Below are positions 59,974-64,000 of a stretch of DNA of 64,000 nucleotides, piece after piece (position 1 is the first letter of the stretch; every line of letters starts with the position of its first letter). The translations under genes were made by a program, and so were the position numbers. The DNA comes from Cyanobacterium aponinum PCC 10605. GTDB taxonomy: Bacteria > Cyanobacteriota > Cyanobacteriia > Cyanobacteriales > Cyanobacteriaceae. The stretch is taken from the NCBI RefSeq assembly GCF_000317675.1, contig NC_019776.1:868001-932000 (forward strand), written 5' to 3'. A model generated the notes under the pieces. It had not been told where the DNA came from. It worked only from the letters and a program-made list of their open reading frames with translations, and did no database searches.

Positions 59974-60243
59974 TAACCTGAAGTTTGGGATAAATTTTTA
60001 TCTATGAGTGATGGCGAAAAGGGCAAGAGGCAACCCCCCCCTTTATCCCCCCTCTTGAGGGGGGAGGGCAAAGGTAAATAGTTGATAATTAAAAATTAAG
60101 AATAAAAAACCTCGAACCTTTGTACGGGCAAATGGCCATTCGCCCCTAACTAACTCCGAATTCGTCTTCCCTGAAACCTGCAACCTGATACCTGATACCT
60201 GACACCTAACCTTATCCGATATTCTTAAACCAAACTGAGGTTA
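59974..60243. repeat. MITE-like element, copy F
   Basis: It begins TAACCTGAAGTTTGGGATAA (a variant terminus), holds the GC hairpin repeat at 60031-60070 and CAACCTG/GATACCT heptamers, and ends CCAAACTGAGGTTA. With the TnpB relic it fills the gene-free stretch 59800-60300. Confidence 0.65.
60031..60070. repeat. GC hairpin repeat (CCCCCCTCTTGAGGGGGG variant, inverted)
   Basis: It has the same structure as 48852-48891 with one base changed in the palindrome centre (CTTGAG). Confidence 0.75.
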
Positions 60244-60300
60244 TCTACCTTGAAATAAGGTTATTGTATATATTTTTCAATACTTTTCTTCATCACTAAG

Positions 60301-61299
60301 CTAATGGTTATCATTTTGGACTAATTCTATCAAAGCTCGAACTTCTCTAGTTCCTTCAGAAGACTTAAAAGTAAGAGGAAATTTCCCCGAAGTTAATAAT
60401 CTTAAACCTAGGGGTGCAATACTGAATAATCCTCTTAAATCACGAAAATAATTACCCACAACCATCAAGCCAAACTTTCGCTCATCAATCCAGCCCCCAT
60501 CTTTCACCAAACTAACTAAAACCTTACGATGACGAATTGCACGACTAGAATTAACGTCTTTTTTCTCTAAAATTATGCCTTTGATTTTACTAATTTGATC
60601 TAAAGGAGCAACTCCCATAGGGCAAACTTCATTACACAAATAACAACGAGTACAACCCCAAACACCCTTCTCAGTATTGTTATATTTTTCAATTCTATTT
60701 TCTCTATTTTCATCACGGGAATCATCCACAAGACGATAACTTTTTGCTAAGGCATGAGGACCTACAAAAAGCGAATTAACCTCTTTCGCATTACATTCAG
60801 AATAACAAGCCCCACACATAATGCAATTGCCCGTTTCTTCTAATAATTTTCTTTCTTCTGGAGTTTGTAAAAACTCTTTTTCTGGAGTATTTCGAGAAGA
60901 AGTACAAACATAAGGTTCTATTTTTTCTAAGTCTTGCCAAAAATTGCTCATGTCCACAACTAAATCTTTCAAGACAGGTAAATTATTGAGAGGAGAAATA
61001 ACAATTTCGGGAATATTTTGCGATTTACTAAGAGGATTTTTCTCGATTTCCCCACCAACATTTTCCTTACAAGCTAAAGCAGATCTTCCATTTATTTTTA
61101 CAGCACAACTACCGCAAATAGTATTACGACAATTCTTGCGAAAAGTTAAGCTACCATCTAACTCCCACTTAATTTTATCTAAACATTCTAAAATGGTATT
61201 GCCCTTATTTACTTCTATGGTGTAGCTTTGAAATTTAGGGGAAAAATCAGGCTTTTGACGCAGAATTTTGAAGGTAACTTTCATTTCAAGTAATGCCAT
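60301..61299 (-). CDS. sdhB: Succinate dehydrogenase/fumarate reductase iron-sulfur subunit
   Basis: The 332-residue protein has an N-terminal plant-type [2Fe-2S] site (CRNTICGSC, then AC), then CIMCGACYSEC and CTRCYLCNEVCPMG for the [4Fe-4S]/[3Fe-4S] clusters. It passes electrons from the flavoprotein SdhA into the plastoquinone pool at the thylakoid membrane. It is longer than the E. coli subunit (238) by a C-terminal part, as in cyanobacteria. KVTFKILRQ at Met 61284 is an alternative start. SdhA is not adjacent, a common cyanobacterial arrangement. Confidence 0.93.
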   Translation of the reverse strand: MALLEMKVTFKILRQKPDFSPKFQSYTIEVNKGNTILECLDKIKWELDGSLTFRKNCRNTICGSCAVKINGRSALACKENVGGEIEKNPLSKSQNIPEIVISPLNNLPVLKDLVVDMSNFWQDLEKIEPYVCTSSRNTPEKEFLQTPEERKLLEETGNCIMCGACYSECNAKEVNSLFVGPHALAKSYRLVDDSRDENRENRIEKYNNTEKGVWGCTRCYLCNEVCPMGVAPLDQISKIKGIILEKKDVNSSRAIRHRKVLVSLVKDGGWIDERKFGLMVVGNYFRDLRGLFSIAPLGLRLLTSGKFPLTFKSSEGTREVRALIELVQNDNH

Positions 61300-61607
61300 T
61301 ATTTGTAAACTTATTTATATTGTGTTGTTTTCTTTTGTTAGTGACAAGGTTCTACTGCTTAATTTTTGTAAAACTGTTTTGTGAAGGTAATAATTTTATT
61401 TTTATGTTTTTCTTTATCTATAATTGTCATTAACAAAGAATAATTATTACTTTGACTAATGAGCTATTTTCATAAATCTATAACTTTATCAGGTAAATTA
61501 TTAATAATTTTAGAAAAAAGTTGTTTTCAACGATGATTTAATGAAAATTTTTTGTTATGATAAAATATCGAGATAAATAAAAATAAGAAAACAGGAAGAA
61601 AACAATT

Positions 61608-61985
61608 ATGGGTGAATCAAATCCTACTCCTTTGGAGGGAAAAGAATTATTACAAAAAGTTAAAGAGTTATCCGATATTCCCCGTCGTCAAAGAGCAAAA
61701 GAATGTGGTTATTATACCATAGGAAAAAATGGTAAAGAAAGAGTAAATTTAACTGCTTTTTATGATGCTGTGTTAGCCGCAAAAGGCGTGCCTTTAGACC
61801 CGGAAAGAACGAAAGATGGTCGTGGCAGAGAAGCAACTTTCCGAGTTAGCGTTCATAAAAATGGTCAAATTGTCATCGGTTCTAGTTATACCGAGAAAAT
61901 GGGTTTAAAACCGGGGGATGAATTTGAAATTAAGCTGGGTTACAAACATATCCACTTAAGACAGTTAGATGAAGATGAAGCCTAA
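61608..61985 (+). CDS. cyAbrB family transcription factor
   Basis: The 125-residue protein has an N-terminal part LEGKELLQKVKELSDIPRRQ and a C-terminal AbrB-like DNA-binding domain (FRVSVHKNGQIVIGSSYTEK, MGLKPGDEFEIKLGYKHIHL). The domain order (DNA-binding part at the C-terminus) is that of cyanobacterial cyAbrB1/cyAbrB2, which regulate carbon and nitrogen metabolism, hydrogenase and inorganic-carbon genes. I cannot tell the two paralogues apart with certainty. A good RBS, AGGAAG, stands about 10 nt upstream. The 308-bp leader gap before it holds no feature I can name. Confidence 0.92.
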   Translation: MGESNPTPLEGKELLQKVKELSDIPRRQRAKECGYYTIGKNGKERVNLTAFYDAVLAAKGVPLDPERTKDGRGREATFRVSVHKNGQIVIGSSYTEKMGLKPGDEFEIKLGYKHIHLRQLDEDEA

Positions 61986-62084
61986 AAGTGAAGGGTATTT
62001 TTATTAATAATCAGTAAGTTGTTAACACTTGAATTTAATCTAAAATTTATCTTATTAAATGATTAAATATTGCGAGTGGCTCTT

Positions 62085-62915
62085 ATGACTGATTATTGGT
62101 CTATTTTTAATTCTTTGGGCAAAATAACTATTTTTTTGACAGTTTGGGCGGTTATCTGGGTTCCCATCGCATTACCTTTAATTAAGCTAATCAAATGGCC
62201 AAATACCGCTCCAAATGAAAATACAAGCAAGAAACTAACTCTTATTTTTTCCCTTTATCTGCTAATACCCTTTCTAATTCTAGGATTAACTAAGATAGAG
62301 GGTATTACTCTAGAACAAATAGGGATAATTTTTCAAGTTAGACTATTTAAGTCTATCTTATTCGGATATGCTTTGAGTATTTTTACTTTATTCTTAATCT
62401 ATTTTTGGGAATGGGGTTTAAATTGGATTACATGGAAGAGTATTATAAATCAACCTCAAAGACCTAGTTTATTGACGACATTGCCTTTACTGGGGTTTGT
62501 TAGTATTTTTATTGCCAGTATCGAGGAATTAGTTTTTAGGGGTATATTTGTTAATTTCTTGAAAGAAGATTTTTCTCTGTGGTTAACAGCAATTATTTCT
62601 AGTTTGATTTTTGCTTTATTACATTTAGTTTGGGAACAAAAAAATACTATTCCTCAATTACCCGGTTTGTTTATTTTAGGTTTGGTGCTTTTTTATGCTC
62701 GGATTGTGGATGATAATTTATTGGGTTTAGCGATTGGTTTACATGGTGGTTGGGTTTTATGTTTAGCTGCGATCGATTCTTTTAATTTAATCGACTATAA
62801 TAGCAAACTACCCAGTTGGATTATCGGAAATAAGAATCAGCCCTTAGGTAGCATTGCTGGTTTGTTGCTTGTGTTATTTGCTTTATTGTTAATATATTTG
62901 AATCATATTGTCTAA
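62085..62915 (+). CDS. CPBP family intramembrane protease (Abi)
   Basis: The protein is about 276 residues with around eight hydrophobic segments. The CPBP motifs are ASIEELVFRGIF (motif 1, EExxxR), FALLHLVW (motif 2, His) and GLAIGLHGGW (motif 3, His). The family includes CAAX prenyl proteases and bacteriocin-immunity proteins. I chose ATG 62085, since the upstream TTG at 62070 and GTG at 62076 do not have better ribosome sites. The gene is next to MITE copy G. Confidence 0.85.
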   Translation: MTDYWSIFNSLGKITIFLTVWAVIWVPIALPLIKLIKWPNTAPNENTSKKLTLIFSLYLLIPFLILGLTKIEGITLEQIGIIFQVRLFKSILFGYALSIFTLFLIYFWEWGLNWITWKSIINQPQRPSLLTTLPLLGFVSIFIASIEELVFRGIFVNFLKEDFSLWLTAIISSLIFALLHLVWEQKNTIPQLPGLFILGLVLFYARIVDDNLLGLAIGLHGGWVLCLAAIDSFNLIDYNSKLPSWIIGNKNQPLGSIAGLLLVLFALLLIYLNHIV

Positions 62916-63017
62916 CGTTAGTTCGGGTTAAGGCAATTTTATTGTTATTTCTAAGAAGCTATAAGGTTTTCCGACTAAGAGAAAATAATGCTTTCAGCTT
63001 ATCCAAAACTCAGGTTA
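62913..63017. repeat. MITE-like element, short 105-bp copy G
   Basis: It begins TAACGTTAGTTCGGGTTAAG, has CTTATAG-type sequence in the inverted sense, and ends CCAAAACTCAGGTTA. It is the left part of copies B and D standing alone, so it shows the minimal unit. It overlaps the stop codon region of the CPBP gene by a few bases. Confidence 0.7.
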
Positions 63018-63087
63018 ATTAAGTAATGCCGTTTGTTCTACGATATATTTAGGTATTTTTCATACTACTAAGACTGAACTCAAATTT

Positions 63088-64000
63088 TTAATCAAATAGG
63101 TTGAATAGGATTAAACTAAAAGTTTTAACGGGTAATATTTCTATCGATTTATTTTGGGAGGATTTATTTTGAAAAATAAACCAAGTTACTGCACCAAAAC
63201 AAAATATAATTAGGGCAGTTATAATGATATTCTTCGCAGAGAATAAAGGCTTATTTATAATTTTTTTGACAAGGAAATTATTTATTTTTGGCTGAGGTAA
63301 ATCAGGGATAATTTCCCCTAAATATTGCCAAGACAATTCCCCTTCTTTTTTGTCTGGTTGTTTTAACTCTATTTGACACTGAAGTAAGGCAACAGTAATA
63401 TTGTCATGTCCATTCTTCTTTAAACCGATATGAAGTAATTTTTCACAAGCAGTTTTAAGGTTAATATCCTCAGTGAGAATAGGTAAAATTTCTGATTGCC
63501 AATACTGCTCCACTCGATCATAATCGGATAAACCATCGGAACATAGTAAAAAAATACTGTCTTCATCGGTAATAAATCGTCTAATATGTACTTTAAGTTT
63601 TTTTGATGATTCCATACCCAACGCTTGTAATAATGCACCAGTGCGAGGATTTGCTGACACTAGACGATATAAACCACTTCCCATCCTTACTTCTTTGGTG
63701 GCTAAGTCGTCATCTACAGTAACTTGATGGCAACCGTCTTTTGTAATCCAATAAATACGGGAATCTCCTACATTCGCAAAATATATTTCATGGGCGATCG
63801 CCATTGATGTAACTACGGTTGTACCCATTCTGTCACGATCTTGTCGTTTTTCCTGATTATTAATGTGAGTAATTCTGTCATTAGCTTTAGCAATTGCATT
63901 GTGAATTTTTACTGCATCAATTAAGGGAATCCAGTTTTTATTATTTAAGGTTTCTCTTAGAGTTTTTTGATAGCTATTATTTAATTCTTCTTTGATAATA
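63088..64000 (-). CDS. PP2C-type protein phosphatase, partial (N-terminus outside window)
   Basis: An open frame runs from the window end to 63088. Residues from MGTTVV carry PP2C blocks: the MGTTVVTSMA motif, HEIYFANVGDSRIYWI (metal-binding and substrate), SIFLLCSDGLSD (metal Asp) and GHDNITVALL. After the catalytic domain comes one membrane helix (IIITALIIFCFGAVTWFIF), so the protein is likely to be anchored. It lies in the PP2C (PPM) family opposing Ser/Thr kinases. The upstream N-terminal part (EELNNSYQKTLRETL, ANDRITHI) continues in frame beyond the window. Confidence 0.85.
   Translation of the reverse strand, partial: IIKEELNNSYQKTLRETLNNKNWIPLIDAVKIHNAIAKANDRITHINNQEKRQDRDRMGTTVVTSMAIAHEIYFANVGDSRIYWITKDGCHQVTVDDDLATKEVRMGSGLYRLVSANPRTGALLQALGMESSKKLKVHIRRFITDEDSIFLLCSDGLSDYDRVEQYWQSEILPILTEDINLKTACEKLLHIGLKKNGHDNITVALLQCQIELKQPDKKEGELSWQYLGEIIPDLPQPKINNFLVKKIINKPLFSAKNIIITALIIFCFGAVTWFIFQNKSSQNKSIEILPVKTFSLILFNLFD

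Overview
The window is 64 kb of a low-GC, non-heterocystous-type cyanobacterial chromosome. The evidence is the abundance of the HIP1 octamer GCGATCGC both inside and between genes, a full photosynthetic housekeeping set (Mg-chelatase H-type subunit, ferredoxin-thioredoxin reductase catalytic subunit, bifunctional FBP/SBPase, RpaA, cyAbrB, a SigC-like group 2 sigma factor, CRY-DASH) and cyanobacteria-restricted families (DUF3119, DUF3086, Ycf36/CGLD27, Ycf52-like GNAT). The AT-rich base composition and gene content fit a Cyanobacterium/Geminocystis-type unicellular organism; that genus-level placement is inference.

Layout. 1-12.8 kb: secreted Cys-repeat protein (cut by the window edge), DUF3119-DUF3086 pair, YciI, a RCK potassium channel with a frameshifted N-terminus, aroH-sppA, an SmtA metallothionein with an SmtB-type operator (overlooked because it is only 57 aa), a Usp protein, an RNB exonuclease, a TrpD-like protein and glpX. 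13-25.9 kb: accessory-rich stretch with four toxin-antitoxin modules, a decayed GCGC-specific restriction-modification pair (HinP1I-like nuclease with its catalytic core deleted; HhaI-like methyltransferase interrupted by a stop codon), a chlH-type gene carrying two in-frame repeat insertions, an amine oxidase, CRY-DASH plus a response regulator, and pyrF. 25.9-36 kb: lpxA-fabZ, an unusual HisKA protein, GNAT, rpaA, PpiC isomerase, M1 aminopeptidase. 36-50 kb: a DUF2726 gene split by an amber codon, a fifth toxin-antitoxin pair, thiS, ftrC, Ycf36, rsfS, PmbA/TldE-like protein, a TPR/beta-barrel protein, a His-tailed ferrochelatase-family protein, a sigma factor, a CoA-ligase-like protein, dxr, a Fur-family regulator. 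50-64 kb: 4Fe-4S ferredoxin, NatE/LivF-type ATPase, MscS, wecB, glmM, tRNA-Pro(UGG), Ycf52-like GNAT, a GH13 branching-enzyme-like gene divergent from an unknown gene, a TnpB relic, sdhB, cyAbrB, a CPBP protease and a PP2C phosphatase cut by the window end.

Two themes run through the window. First, interspersed repeats: a MITE-like family with TAACCT(C/G)AGTTCGG termini (eight full or partial copies), a CCCCCCTCTCGAGGGGGG hairpin repeat, tandem CAGGTxx heptamers, a 68-bp repeat upstream of two genes, and small repeats that have entered reading frames in frame (chlH twice, amine oxidase, CoA-ligase-like gene, the unknown gene at 58.3 kb). Second, gene decay: at least six genes carry a single nonsense change, indel or internal deletion, mostly in defence or toxin-antitoxin loci. 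Three of the indels lie in homopolymer runs, so sequencing error has to be excluded for those.
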